NCBI GenBank assembly: GCA_021604005.1
Contig: BQIV01000001.1
Location: 1-64,000, forward strand
Direction of reading: 5' to 3'
Origin: Nitrospirales bacterium
Lineage (GTDB): Bacteria; Nitrospirota; Nitrospiria; Nitrospirales; UBA8639
DNA length: 64,000 nucleotides
Shown here: in pieces, positions 9,179 through 17,873 of the stretch
How the letters are laid out: the number at the start of each line of letters is the position of its first letter
Position numbering within the stretch: the stretch's first letter is position 1
The notes under the pieces: generated by a model
The model's input: the letters and a program-made list of their open reading frames with translations, nothing else
Database searches by the model: none
Told to the model about the DNA's origin: nothing
Program-made: the position numbers and the translations under genes

Positions 9179-9982
9179 ATGGGTCCAATACGTATACTTT
9201 CCGTCGTCATCCCGGTCTTTAATGAGCGGCGGACAATTGAGGAATTGCTGCGGCGTGTTCTGCACGTTGAACTCACCGGAGTGGCAAAAGACATCGTGAT
9301 CGTGGATGATGGATCAACTGATGGAACCACGGAATGGTTGCGAGCATTTCTGAATACGCAAGCGCGAACAGGAACACGTTCCACCTCATCTCACATTGAA
9401 GACATCGTGATATCTCAAAACGTGAAGGTTCTGTTTCATGCGCAGAATCATGGGAAAGGGGCCGCATTAGTTCGAGGTTTTCACGAGGTCAGTGGAGATA
9501 TGATACTTGTGCAGGATGCGGATTTAGAGTATGACCCTCGAGATTATGCCGATCTCATTGCACCACTTTGCCGCGATACTGCAGATGTGGTCTATGGTTC
9601 GCGATTTCTTTCTCGCACAACCCCGGCGTGGACAATGGCTGGGTATGTCGGGAATAAATTGGTGACCGCGGCTTCCAACCATATGACAGGACTGTCTCTG
9701 ACCGATGTGTGGACCGGATACAAGGTCTTCAAGCGATCGGTGATACAGCAGATAGTCTTGAAGGAATCGGGTTTTGAACTTGAGCTTGAATTAACGAGTA
9801 AGGTGGCGTATGGAGGGTGGAGGATTTGCGAAGTGCCCATTACCTATCAACCTCGTAGTCGAGCAGATGGGAAAAAAATTACATGGAAAGATGGCCTGAA
9901 AGCCATGCATTGTCTGTTTCGGTATCGTCGGAGCAAGCTTCTCGGTCAGCAAAGCAAAGTCCAGAAAATCTGCAACCCATAA
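9179..9982 (+). CDS. Family 2 glycosyltransferase (dolichyl/undecaprenyl-phosphate sugar synthase type)
   Basis: 267 residues. A GT-A nucleotide-sugar fold: VVIPVFNERRTIEELL, DIVIVDDGSTDGT, NHGKGAALVRGF, the DXD-like QDADLEYDP and VYGSRF. The C-terminal TGYKVFKRSV and ITWKDGLKA are typical of DPM1/GtrB-like enzymes that move a sugar to a polyprenyl phosphate. No C-terminal membrane helices are present, unlike GtrB. Start ATG 9179 is preferred over GTG 9161 because AGGGAG lies 5 bases upstream. Acceptor and sugar are unknown. Confidence 0.88.
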   Translation: MGPIRILSVVIPVFNERRTIEELLRRVLHVELTGVAKDIVIVDDGSTDGTTEWLRAFLNTQARTGTRSTSSHIEDIVISQNVKVLFHAQNHGKGAALVRGFHEVSGDMILVQDADLEYDPRDYADLIAPLCRDTADVVYGSRFLSRTTPAWTMAGYVGNKLVTAASNHMTGLSLTDVWTGYKVFKRSVIQQIVLKESGFELELELTSKVAYGGWRICEVPITYQPRSRADGKKITWKDGLKAMHCLFRYRRSKLLGQQSKVQKICNP

Positions 9983-10373
9983 GATCCTTAATTTCCCTTT
10001 TCCTACTCATGGCCTATATTTGATTATGATTCTCTTTATCATTTAATGATTTAATGAGTTTTGTATCGTTCCTCCTATCCTCCTATTCTCCGATTCTCCG
10101 ATCTGTCAGTCTGGTTGTCTGTGCCTTCGCGAAGTGTATGGTGAACCATACAGGTGCCATACTGACTTCATCTGCGTCATTGTGTCGCATAAAAATCCAA
10201 GTCATTGAATTGACTCGCCTTGTGGGTAGTGCTTGTTCTCTTGCTAATCAGGGAACGTCTTTTGCTGTCTCATATAGGAGGGTCTGTAGAGTTTATACAT
10301 CTTGTTTGAATTGACGTGAGGTTAAGGAGGACAAGGTCGTTCATTCGTAGGCTTTATTGTTGGAGGAATTTTC
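9983..10373. other. Intergenic, no supported gene
   Basis: A run of CTCCTAT/CTCCGAT tandem-like pyrimidine repeats at about 10,072-10,102 and otherwise no coding signal. An 86-codon open frame at 10,054-10,314 has no ribosome-binding site and composition unlike protein; I do not call it. Confidence 0.35.
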
Positions 10374-10487
10374 ATGGTAACGCGTATTGTTTCAGTATTC
10401 ATGATTGCTGCCATTGGCGGCATACTGAGTCTCTTCACGGCCAATGATAGACCGAATGGAGAGAAGCATTTCATACATATGCTTTGA
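10374..10487 (+). pseudogene. Truncated duplicate of the small secreted protein gene that follows
   Basis: 37-codon frame starting ATG after GGAGG at 10,362. Its N-terminus (MVTRIVSVFMIAAIGGILSL) mirrors that of the downstream gene (MAGRITSVLIIGTIGGMLSL), then it diverges and stops 13 bases before the next start. Most likely a degenerated tandem copy that kept only the signal-peptide part; a translated leader peptide is the alternative. Confidence 0.55.
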
Positions 10488-10500
10488 GAGGGAGGGGGTT

Positions 10501-10755
10501 ATGGCTGGTCGTATTACATCGGTACTCATTATTGGTACCATTGGTGGCATGTTGTCCCTTGTTCCAATCTCGGGTTTTGCCGGTTCTGCGCAGGATGCGT
10601 TCAAAAAGTTGCAAGGACAAAATGGCTCAGAGATTAAAGCCCAATCGAGCCGTTCGTCTGCCAAGACTGCAGGCAAGAATGGCCAGGTTAAAGAAAAAGC
10701 TCAGAAGGCCATGAAAGACGCTATGAATAAAGAGTCGAAGAAAATGAGAAATTAA
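10501..10755 (+). CDS. Small exported basic protein, unknown function
   Basis: 84 residues. The N-terminal 27 residues form a signal peptide (hydrophobic ITSVLIIGTIGGMLSLVP, cut likely after GFAG). The mature part is short, charged and low in complexity (Lys, Ser, Ala, Gln) with no cysteines and no domain I recognise. The start is ATG 10,501 with GAGGGAGGGGG just before it; an earlier in-frame ATG at 10,444 would overlap the truncated copy. A strong terminator follows. The strong Shine-Dalgarno suggests it is well translated. Confidence 0.7.
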   Translation: MAGRITSVLIIGTIGGMLSLVPISGFAGSAQDAFKKLQGQNGSEIKAQSSRSSAKTAGKNGQVKEKAQKAMKDAMNKESKKMRN

Positions 10756-10855
10756 AGAGTAATCGAGCAACGAAACGTTCTTGAAATAATAGGCAAACAG
10801 CGGAGAGCTGGCTTTTTCATACCCCTCATATTGTTGCTGGCTCTACCGGTATAAA

Positions 10856-10889
10856 GGGCTCATTTGGATAAATCCAGATGAGCCCTTTT
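10856..10889 (+). terminator. Rho-independent terminator
   Basis: Near-perfect 14-bp stem (GGGCTCATTTGGAT at 10,856-10,869 with its complement at 10,872-10,885), 2-base loop and TTTT tail, 100 bases after the small secreted protein gene. Confidence 0.85.
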
Positions 10890-11026
10890 CTTTGTCAGAT
10901 AGTATTTGGTGTTCTACGTATGAGGATTGCTTCACTGTTCGAGGCGAGACTTTTCAGGATTTCCTCTCTATGCTTTCCGTGTCTTCTGTGAATTGAGTTC
11001 AGTAGAGGACAACGTCCTTCATCGGG

Positions 11027-11065
11027 TATAGCGAATCCACATACGTTCCAAACGAGAAATACAAC
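11027..11065. repeat. Dispersed repeat copy B
   Basis: TATAGCGAATCCACATAC followed by GTTCCAAACGAGAAATACAAC. This is the same unit plus spacer seen at 3,046 and 38,727, in inverted orientation relative to copy A. It lies in the otherwise empty 350-base gap between the terminator at 10,889 and the next gene; nothing else is recognisable in that gap. Confidence 0.7.
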
Positions 11066-11236
11066 CGAAAAGGCCAAAAGGCTCTCGTCGCCACGAAAAC
11101 TTACCCTGTCAATCATGTGTAGAAAAAATTACTATGGTAGGACAAGTTTTGTGAAGATGCGAGTTGAACATGGTAGGCTGTCGGAGCAATCTTTTCATAA
11201 TTTCTTTATGAAAGGGGGGGGCATCGTCGTGGAAGT

Positions 11237-12157
11237 TTGTCTCTCGACATGAATGAAATTATGAATCCTTCTATCTCTCGTATACATTGTTTTCTCTCCG
11301 AACTTTTCAAACGTGTATTGTCAGCGGGTGGTGTGGCCGATCATCTACATGGACGTTTCCGCGTGGATGCGACTGCTTGGGCCATGATGGTTCTGAAAAC
11401 GCAGGATCTCGAATCTGAAGTCGTGAAAGTGGCTGGAGATCGATTGTTGGATTATCAAATGTCTGATGGACGTGTCGTGATTGCTGTAGATCATCCTGAG
11501 GCAGTGTGGCCGACGCCTTTGGCCGTCTTAGCCTGGCAGAACTCGGATGCACATTATGATGCATGGCAACGAGCGGTGAAATTTCTGCTTCGGTCAACCG
11601 GAGTTCATTGGAAGAAGCCAGACAATGATACTGTCGGTCACGACACGTTGATTCCCGGTTGGCCATGGATTGATCAGACGCATTCCTGGGTCACGCCGAC
11701 ATCCTTGTCGATGCTAGCCTTAACGGTGGCTGGGTATGGTGAGCATTCACGTGTCACGGCTGGTGCCGACTTACTCCTTGACCGGCAACTCCTGACAGGG
11801 GGATGGAATTACGGAAATTCGTCGGTGCTTGGAACGCAGCTTCGCCCATTTCCGGAAACGACGGGGATGGCCTTAAATGCCCTTGCCGGTCGAGTGCCGC
11901 GAGAGGCAGTTGCCCCGAGTCTTCGTTATCTTCAGGGGTGTCTCCCTACACTTCGAACTCCGCTGTCGTTAGGGTGGTCAATCTTAGGCTTACAAGCATG
12001 GTCGAGTTCTCCAGCACACACGGAAAAATGGATTTATGAAACGCTTGAGCGCGGGTCTCGCTATGGAGGACATGATACGGCTTCCTTATGTGTGTTATTC
12101 GCTGCGAGTCTTGCGACAAAAGGGTTGGAAAGTCTTGTCAGGCACAACGTTGATTAG
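11237..12157 (+). CDS. Prenyltransferase/squalene-cyclase-like alpha-alpha toroid protein
   Basis: 306 residues, about half the length of a squalene-hopene cyclase. QW-like repeats are visible: DGRVVIAVDHPEAVWPTPLAVLAW, WPWIDQTHSWVTPTSLSMLAL, DRQLLTGGWNYGNSS and SLGWSILGLQAW. The catalytic DXDD of type II cyclases is not seen, so it may be a binding or protein-recognition toroid. It is followed directly by an exported DUF362 protein, suggesting a shared role. The start is TTG 11,237 or ATG 11,249; neither has a well-spaced ribosome-binding site. Confidence 0.65.
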   Translation: MSLDMNEIMNPSISRIHCFLSELFKRVLSAGGVADHLHGRFRVDATAWAMMVLKTQDLESEVVKVAGDRLLDYQMSDGRVVIAVDHPEAVWPTPLAVLAWQNSDAHYDAWQRAVKFLLRSTGVHWKKPDNDTVGHDTLIPGWPWIDQTHSWVTPTSLSMLALTVAGYGEHSRVTAGADLLLDRQLLTGGWNYGNSSVLGTQLRPFPETTGMALNALAGRVPREAVAPSLRYLQGCLPTLRTPLSLGWSILGLQAWSSSPAHTEKWIYETLERGSRYGGHDTASLCVLFAASLATKGLESLVRHNVD

Positions 12158-12200
12158 GGCCAACATTCTCAGGAGATGTAAGGTGAAAGGAGTCCGTGGA

Positions 12201-13223
12201 ATGTTCTTTCGTTCGTATTCCAATTCGACATGGACGAGACGCACGTTTCTTAAGGTTCTCTTGGCCGGGAGTACGCTTGTGGCTTCGTCGCCGTGCACAG
12301 CTTCCATGAGCCGAGAGTCTCGCCTATCGGCTCAGGTCTTTATTGGCCGGACAGGTTCTTATGAAAGCAATCTTCGCAATGTGATAGAGCGAGGGTTGCA
12401 AGAACTGGGCATATCTGCCACGGAAATGAATGGGAAAAAGATTTTGCTTAAACCGAATCTCGTTGAAACCCATATGGCCAGTGCGCATATTAATACCCAT
12501 CCGTTGGTTATCCGGGCTGCCGTTGAAGCGTTTCTCAGCCTTGGAGCCAGGCAGGTGGTGGTGGGAGAAGGGCCGGGTCATCGGCGGGATGCCTTGCACA
12601 TTTTAGAGGAGTCGGGGCTTGGGGACGTCCTATACGAAGACCGTATTCCTTTTATGAATTTAAATGAACAGGTTGGCGATCCAGTGCAAAATCTGGGGCA
12701 ATGCACGGCTCTTTCTACGCTGACCTTTCCTGCCGTCTTTCGTGACATCGATTGGATTGTCTCGATGCCGAAGTTAAAAACCCATCATTGGGCCGGCGTG
12801 ACGTTATCCATGAAAAATCTTTTCGGCGTCTTGCCGGGTCTCTACTACGGATGGCCCAAAAACGTGTTGCATCATCAGGGAATTCATGAATCCATCTTGG
12901 ATATTTATGCCACGCTCAAACCGCACTTTGCGATAGTCGACGGCATTGTCGGCATGGAAGGGGATGGACCAATCATGGGCGATCCGAAGCCCATGGGCGT
13001 GGTTGTCATGGGACGTAATTTCCCCTCCGTCGATGCTACGTGTGCACGGCTCATGGGAGTGAATCCTCATAACATTCCGTATTTACGTGCTGCTGAGGGG
13101 TGGCTGGGTGCGATCAACGAAGCCGGTATTGAGCAACGAGGTGAACCCATTCGAGCACATCGACAAGACTTTGCGTTATTAGACCACATTCCCGCTCAGC
13201 AAGGCTTACGTTTGAACGAATAA
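12201..13223 (+). CDS. Tat-exported DUF362 domain protein
   Basis: 340 residues. The twin-arginine signal TWTRRTFLKVLLAGSTL indicates folded export. The DUF362 body contains KPNLVETHMASAHINTHP, VVGEGPGHRR, PKLKTHHWAGVTLSMKNLFGVLPG, IVDGIVGMEGDGP and VDATCARLMG. DUF362 proteins are widespread and often sit beside iron-sulfur proteins; the reaction is not known to me. No ferredoxin cysteines are present here. Start ATG 12,201 is chosen for AAGGAG 8 bases upstream; GTG 12,183 is also possible. It lies 43 bases behind the toroid gene, probably in one operon. Confidence 0.8.
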   Translation: MFFRSYSNSTWTRRTFLKVLLAGSTLVASSPCTASMSRESRLSAQVFIGRTGSYESNLRNVIERGLQELGISATEMNGKKILLKPNLVETHMASAHINTHPLVIRAAVEAFLSLGARQVVVGEGPGHRRDALHILEESGLGDVLYEDRIPFMNLNEQVGDPVQNLGQCTALSTLTFPAVFRDIDWIVSMPKLKTHHWAGVTLSMKNLFGVLPGLYYGWPKNVLHHQGIHESILDIYATLKPHFAIVDGIVGMEGDGPIMGDPKPMGVVVMGRNFPSVDATCARLMGVNPHNIPYLRAAEGWLGAINEAGIEQRGEPIRAHRQDFALLDHIPAQQGLRLNE

Positions 13224-13308
13224 GTCTCTGCTGATTGTTCGGTCGCACGGTTGTGTCTTCTCAATCAAACAGCTTCATCATATTAACTGCCGACGGTCTT
13301 TTCTTTAG

Positions 13309-13728
13309 ATGACGAGAATGCGTAAGCCCACTGATCAACTTGCCGGTTGTTGTTGGCTTCCACGATTTATAGACAAGGCCCGCTTGAAAATCTCCGGGAA
13401 ACTGCCCCTGTTTTATCGACTGGCGTTTTGTAGTCCGAAGGGATTAGATGGATATTTTTTACGTCACTTTCATATACGAAAGAACGATTTTCTGAAAGCC
13501 GTTCAGACCTCAGAGGTGGGTGACGATGGAATTGCTCAATGGTTTCTCGTACAGCCTGGAGTCACTGCGGAGCGGGTTGCCGAATGGAACGCATTTGCTC
13601 CTCGATTGGGTGAGCCGGGTCAGCCTGGTTCCTGGACATTTCACTTGGTGAAATGTGTGCTCTATCCCAAGGCTGTGGGTAGCCCAGTCAATAATCTCTT
13701 TGAAGCGATCATTCAAGATGAAGAATGA
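13309..13728 (+). CDS. DUF5069-like protein
   Basis: 139 residues. The pattern LAGCCWLPRFIDKARLKISGKLP, then CSPKGLDGYFLRHF and FLKAVQT, agrees with my memory of DUF5069, a small cytoplasmic family without known function. It is convergent with the egtE-like gene, 12 bases apart. Nothing links it to ergothioneine synthesis. Confidence 0.65.
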   Translation: MTRMRKPTDQLAGCCWLPRFIDKARLKISGKLPLFYRLAFCSPKGLDGYFLRHFHIRKNDFLKAVQTSEVGDDGIAQWFLVQPGVTAERVAEWNAFAPRLGEPGQPGSWTFHLVKCVLYPKAVGSPVNNLFEAIIQDEE

Positions 13729-13740
13729 CTTGCCGTATTG

Positions 13741-14829
13741 TTAAGAAGGCTGCACGGGGAGCGCTTCCCTGATTATATCTAATGTCTTCGTGACATTTTG
13801 TGTATCGGCTGAACCCAACCATGACATTCGCATGGCCGGTATTTCCCCCTCTGGATATTCCGTCAATGGTTTAACCACAATATTGTGTTTTTGGAAAATC
13901 TTCATGAGCATGGTGTGATGTTGATGCTGAAAGGTCAAGATGCCTGGCGCTTGCGGACCGTCCCATTCTCTTACCCGTGTGTCTTTCATCTGTCTTAGTT
14001 GCTGTTTGACTGCTTCCCGTATGTTCTGTAAGCCTTCAGTGTTGAGCCCTTCCTGATTGATGTGTTCGCACGCTTTTGCGAGCCCCGCAATGAGACCAAT
14101 ATTGTGTGAGCCAATTTCAAAGCGGGAAGCCAGCGGTTGTTCTGCCGGTGCTGGCTTTTCCTGTATGGACGGTGCATGCTCAAGCAGACGTTGAGAGATA
14201 ACGAGTCCTCCTGTTCCCAACGGGCCGCTACACCATTTGTAGCCTGAAAAAAAGTATGCATCACATTGTAGGGTATCGACATGTACGTCAATATGCCCAA
14301 CCGCTTGAGCTCCGTCAACGAGAAGCAGTGCGTGACGTTCTTTCGCCATGGCTGCGATTTCAGGAATAGGGAAGATCCTCCCATCGACATGTGACACATG
14401 ACTCAGGATGATCGCTTTGATTGGTTGTTCATGAAGTGCGTCATGAACAGATGTCAGAAATTGTTGTGGCGAAGCAGTTGGCGGTAAGAAACGTAGTTCA
14501 ACACCCCTGTGTGAGAGAGCGAGGAGTTTGTTGCGAATAGAAGGATTTTCATGAGTCGAACTGACAACGATATCTCCTTGCTTCCAATCAATTGAAGAAA
14601 GAAGTACATAATTGGCGGTAGACGCGTTCGGGACAAACGCGATGCAGGATGGATCGGGCACATGGAGTACGCGAGCAACGGTTTCGCGGCATTGTTGAAC
14701 TTTCGTGCGATACCACTGGATCCCTGTTGCAGAATATAAATATTCGTAAAATTCCGTCAGTGTTGTTTCGATTTCCTCTTTGGCGTCTGGGTGGATCGGG
14801 CACGAAGCGGCGTAATTGAGATATATCAT
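13741..14829 (-). CDS. egtE: Class V aminotransferase-fold PLP enzyme, probable EgtE (hercynylcysteine sulfoxide lyase)
   Basis: 362 residues. PLP fold type I with VPNASTANYVLL, SSTHENPSIRNKLL, the PLP-binding LLVDGAQAVGHIDVHVDTL (Asp and Gln) and SGYKWCSGPLGTGGLVIS carrying the Schiff-base Lys. Cysteine desulfurases of the same class have a mobile catalytic Cys loop that is not evident here. EgtE cleaves the C-S bond of hercynylcysteine sulfoxide to give ergothioneine. The assignment rests mainly on position next to egtD, on the same strand 110 bases downstream. A generic desulfurase-like lyase is the alternative. Confidence 0.72.
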   Translation of the reverse strand: MIYLNYAASCPIHPDAKEEIETTLTEFYEYLYSATGIQWYRTKVQQCRETVARVLHVPDPSCIAFVPNASTANYVLLSSIDWKQGDIVVSSTHENPSIRNKLLALSHRGVELRFLPPTASPQQFLTSVHDALHEQPIKAIILSHVSHVDGRIFPIPEIAAMAKERHALLLVDGAQAVGHIDVHVDTLQCDAYFFSGYKWCSGPLGTGGLVISQRLLEHAPSIQEKPAPAEQPLASRFEIGSHNIGLIAGLAKACEHINQEGLNTEGLQNIREAVKQQLRQMKDTRVREWDGPQAPGILTFQHQHHTMLMKIFQKHNIVVKPLTEYPEGEIPAMRMSWLGSADTQNVTKTLDIIREALPVQPS

Positions 14830-14939
14830 CGGGAGTTATTCGAATACGACAAAGACTCTACTTTGCCATCTTCCTGGAATGTGGACAACAGGCTATACCC
14901 GTTTTTTATGAAGAAAGGATTAAGAGGGGAGGTGGAGGC

Positions 14940-15926
14940 TTACGGCTTTCTTGCCAATGCAAGACCAATGAGTTCCTCGGAATCGGTATACCATTTGATC
15001 ATGTCGAACCCGGATTCCTTGAGAAGCGTTTCTGCGCGAGGATGATCATACTTTGTGCTGATTTCCGTGAGAATGTCCTCGCCTTTTTCTAAGTGAAACG
15101 AAAGGTCAAGGCCCGGGATCTGCACGTGTTGCGCTTCTTTTGAACGCAGCCGCATTTCTATTCGATGCGCCGTTGTATTATAGAGTGCGACATGTTCAAA
15201 CGCATCGGGATCGAGTGAAGCGCCTAACATCTCTTGCATGACGTGCAGAATATTTTTATTGAACGCGGCTGTGATGCCGGCAGAGTCATTATAGGCGGCT
15301 TCAATGCGCTTAATGCTGGTTTCCAATTGCACACCGAGTAAGAAAAAATCGCCTGAAGCCATTTCTGTATGGATAGATGAGACAAAATTGAGAGCGGCTT
15401 GAGAGTCAAGATTGCCGATCGTTCCACCCAAGATGACGACAAGTCTGCGACCACCGTCCGGTATATGCTCAAGATGAGCCAAAAAGTCCCCTACGACTCC
15501 ATGCACGTGAAGCCCTTCATATTCCTTGACAAGTTCCTGAGCCACGCGCCGAACAATGCCTTCGCTGACATCAAACGGCACATAAAACCGTAGTTGTTCA
15601 ACCCTGGCCATCGCATCAAGTAACACGCGGGTTTTCGTGGCGGCGCCCGAACCGAGTTCAACCAATTCCTCAGCTTCGGTCAAGCAGATGATTTGGTCGG
15701 CGCATTGATTCAGAAGGTGCCGTTCCGTGCGTGTTTGATAATATTCAGGGAGTTTACAAATGGCTTCAAACAGTTCAGATCCTCGATCGTCATACAAATA
15801 CTTCGTTGGTAATGTACGAGGCGTCGATGTCAGGCCTTCCCGTAATTCCGCTTGAACGTTGGCCGGTGTCTCCCCACTCAGATGTACATCAATGGTGATA
15901 TTCTGTGGTTCGGTCGTGCAGTCCAT
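14940..15926 (-). CDS. egtD: L-histidine N-alpha-methyltransferase EgtD
   Basis: 328 residues, typical length. EgtD trimethylates histidine to hercynine with three S-adenosylmethionine. Seen: PTKYLYDDRGSELFEAICKL, PEYYQTRTE, ELGSGAATKTRVLLDA (SAM binding), PFDVSEG, GGTIGNLD, AYNDSAGITAAFNKN and HRIEMRLRS, which holds the Glu and Ser that bind the histidine side chain in characterised EgtD. The usual LLGTDLVKD segment reads LLGVQLETS, a departure. The start ATG has GAGGAGG upstream. It is upstream of egtE on the same strand. Confidence 0.92.
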   Translation of the reverse strand: MDCTTEPQNITIDVHLSGETPANVQAELREGLTSTPRTLPTKYLYDDRGSELFEAICKLPEYYQTRTERHLLNQCADQIICLTEAEELVELGSGAATKTRVLLDAMARVEQLRFYVPFDVSEGIVRRVAQELVKEYEGLHVHGVVGDFLAHLEHIPDGGRRLVVILGGTIGNLDSQAALNFVSSIHTEMASGDFFLLGVQLETSIKRIEAAYNDSAGITAAFNKNILHVMQEMLGASLDPDAFEHVALYNTTAHRIEMRLRSKEAQHVQIPGLDLSFHLEKGEDILTEISTKYDHPRAETLLKESGFDMIKWYTDSEELIGLALARKP

Positions 15927-16274
15927 ACTTCCTCCTCATGGGGGTGGTGTGGGTAAATATGACGGATGATTGAGTGTGTTAGGGTTCCGACTGCAAGAAG
16001 CCCTGAGGGAGTTGCTGTACAAGAAGTCCTGCTCGGCACGCTGGCATGCTGCGAGGGCCGGTAGGCCTGCCGGTGTTGTGCCTGGAGACAACGGCTGTCA
16101 TGGATTGCTTGTCCCCTTGTGTTGCATTCAGCTAGTGGTGATTGGGAAAAAGGTATACGCTATTAAGGGGGAACATCACCGATGGGGAATAATTGATAGA
16201 ATACGCGTAGTATAAAAGGGAATAGGCATTGATGCAACACTTCCTCCTTCTTTTTTCATTTGCGTATATTGCAT
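15927..16274. other. Intergenic between egtD and the ABC permease
   Basis: About 350 bases. A small GC-rich inverted repeat (GCCGGTAGGCCTGCCGGT, near 16,057) and no convincing gene on either strand. It must hold the egtD promoter and the end of the transporter transcript, but no clear terminator is visible. Confidence 0.4.
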
Positions 16275-17858
16275 TTATCTTGCTGCCATTCCCTTTGGCT
16301 TGACCCACCGTTCAATCATGCTGAGCAGACCATCGACGCACAGGGCGAGCAAAGCGGCAGGTAGCGCCCCAGACAAGATTAACGTCGTATTGGCAAGTTG
16401 CAATCCTGATACGATCGGAACGCCCAATCCACCGGCGCCGATAAATGCCGCTAATGTCGTGGTGCCGACGGTAATGACGGCAGACGTGCGGATGCCAGAC
16501 ATAATCACCGGTGCCGAGAGCGGTAAGCGTACCCATGAAAGAATTTGCCAATCGGTCATACCTAGCGCCTTTGCAGCTTCGACGGCGGACGGTGCTGCGT
16601 CTCTGAGTCCTGTGTACGTATTGCGGAGAATAGGAAATAACGAGTAGAGCCATAATGCCATGATGGCTGGAAGAGCGCCTATGCCAAATATGGGGATCAT
16701 AAACGCTAGGAGCGCGATTGATGGAATCGTTTGCGTCATACCAATGAGGCGGATCAGGGGTTCTGCGAGCCTTCGCTGACGTTCCAGTACGAGTCCAAGC
16801 GGAACGGCCAGAAGAATGCCTAAGATCAATGCCAAACCGGCAAGACTCACGTGTTCCAGCGCATGAGATGCAAGAACTTGTTTTTGCTCCCAAAGATAGG
16901 GCAACAGATATGATGAGGGCAACTCGTCGGCAGAAGGCTTGTGTTCACGTGCTTGAAGAAGCTTGATTGAGACGAGCGCATCATGGGCTACGCGTGTGAC
17001 GGAGTCTCCCTTTTCCTGCAGCCGAAGGTTCAAGGTTTGCATGGCTTGCGTATCGAGAGAATTGGATAGAGCGGCTAAGACCGTTCCGAGTTGAGGGAAT
17101 CGTTTGAGTGTGTCCTCACGAATGAGTACTGCCGCTTCATAGGGTGGGAAGAAATGGCGGTCATCGTTTAAGACTTGTAAGTCATAGACTGCGAGCCGTC
17201 CATCGGTTGTGTAAACATCCAGCACATCGACGTCTCCCGTGTCGGCTGCTTGATATTTGATGGTTTGTTGCATGGTCACGATTTCTTTGAAGGTCAGTCC
17301 GTAGGTGTGTTGCAGTCCAGGAATTCCGTCCGGTCGTTTGACGAATTCATACCCCAGGCCTGCTCGCAACGTAGAGGAAATTTTTGTCAGATCGGAAATT
17401 GTGCGAATATTTAATTCTTCCGCTTGTCTTTTGGACATCGCTAACGCATAAGAATTTTCAAATCCTAGCGGACTCATCCATACCAGATTCCAGCGTGACA
17501 AAAATTCAGCCCGAACATGGTTGAGTGTGTCTTGTGGATTATGAAGAGGCGGGTGCCTAAGGATACTCACTAATCCTGTTCCCGTGTATTCGGGATAGAG
17601 GTCGATGGACCCGGATTTGAGCGCTTCGAAGGCGACTTGCGTACCGGCAAGCCCGAGGCGGCGTGTGACAGTGATCGTCGTTTTTGCTTCAATGAGTTGT
17701 GCCAGCATTTCTGCGAGTAGGCGATTTTCCACGAAGTTTTTTGAGCCCACGACGAGACGTTGCTTAGGTACGGACGCGTGCGGATTCGACGCGTACAGCC
17801 ATGCTGGCAAAAGACTGAACAGCAATGCACTGATGAGAAGCGCGTGCCGTGCAATCAT
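16275..17858 (-). CDS. Fused substrate-binding protein and permease of an OpuC/EgtU-type ABC transporter
   Basis: 527 residues. The signal-like N-terminus (ALLISALLFSLLPAWLYAS) is followed by an OpuAC-type binding domain (about 33-300: LVVGSKNFVENRLLAEMLAQ, IDLYPEYTGTGL, DGRLAVYDLQVLNDD). The BPD permease domain (about 325-525) has membrane helices and the EAA loop AAPSAVEAAKALGMTDWQIL. Such proteins import glycine betaine, choline, carnitine or, in EgtU, ergothioneine. The domain order is binding domain first and permease second, whereas described EgtU has the permease first. It forms an operon with the ATPase, 15 bases apart, inside the ergothioneine locus. Confidence 0.88.
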   Translation of the reverse strand: MIARHALLISALLFSLLPAWLYASNPHASVPKQRLVVGSKNFVENRLLAEMLAQLIEAKTTITVTRRLGLAGTQVAFEALKSGSIDLYPEYTGTGLVSILRHPPLHNPQDTLNHVRAEFLSRWNLVWMSPLGFENSYALAMSKRQAEELNIRTISDLTKISSTLRAGLGYEFVKRPDGIPGLQHTYGLTFKEIVTMQQTIKYQAADTGDVDVLDVYTTDGRLAVYDLQVLNDDRHFFPPYEAAVLIREDTLKRFPQLGTVLAALSNSLDTQAMQTLNLRLQEKGDSVTRVAHDALVSIKLLQAREHKPSADELPSSYLLPYLWEQKQVLASHALEHVSLAGLALILGILLAVPLGLVLERQRRLAEPLIRLIGMTQTIPSIALLAFMIPIFGIGALPAIMALWLYSLFPILRNTYTGLRDAAPSAVEAAKALGMTDWQILSWVRLPLSAPVIMSGIRTSAVITVGTTTLAAFIGAGGLGVPIVSGLQLANTTLILSGALPAALLALCVDGLLSMIERWVKPKGMAAR

Positions 17859-17873
17859 TGTGGGTTTCCGGGG

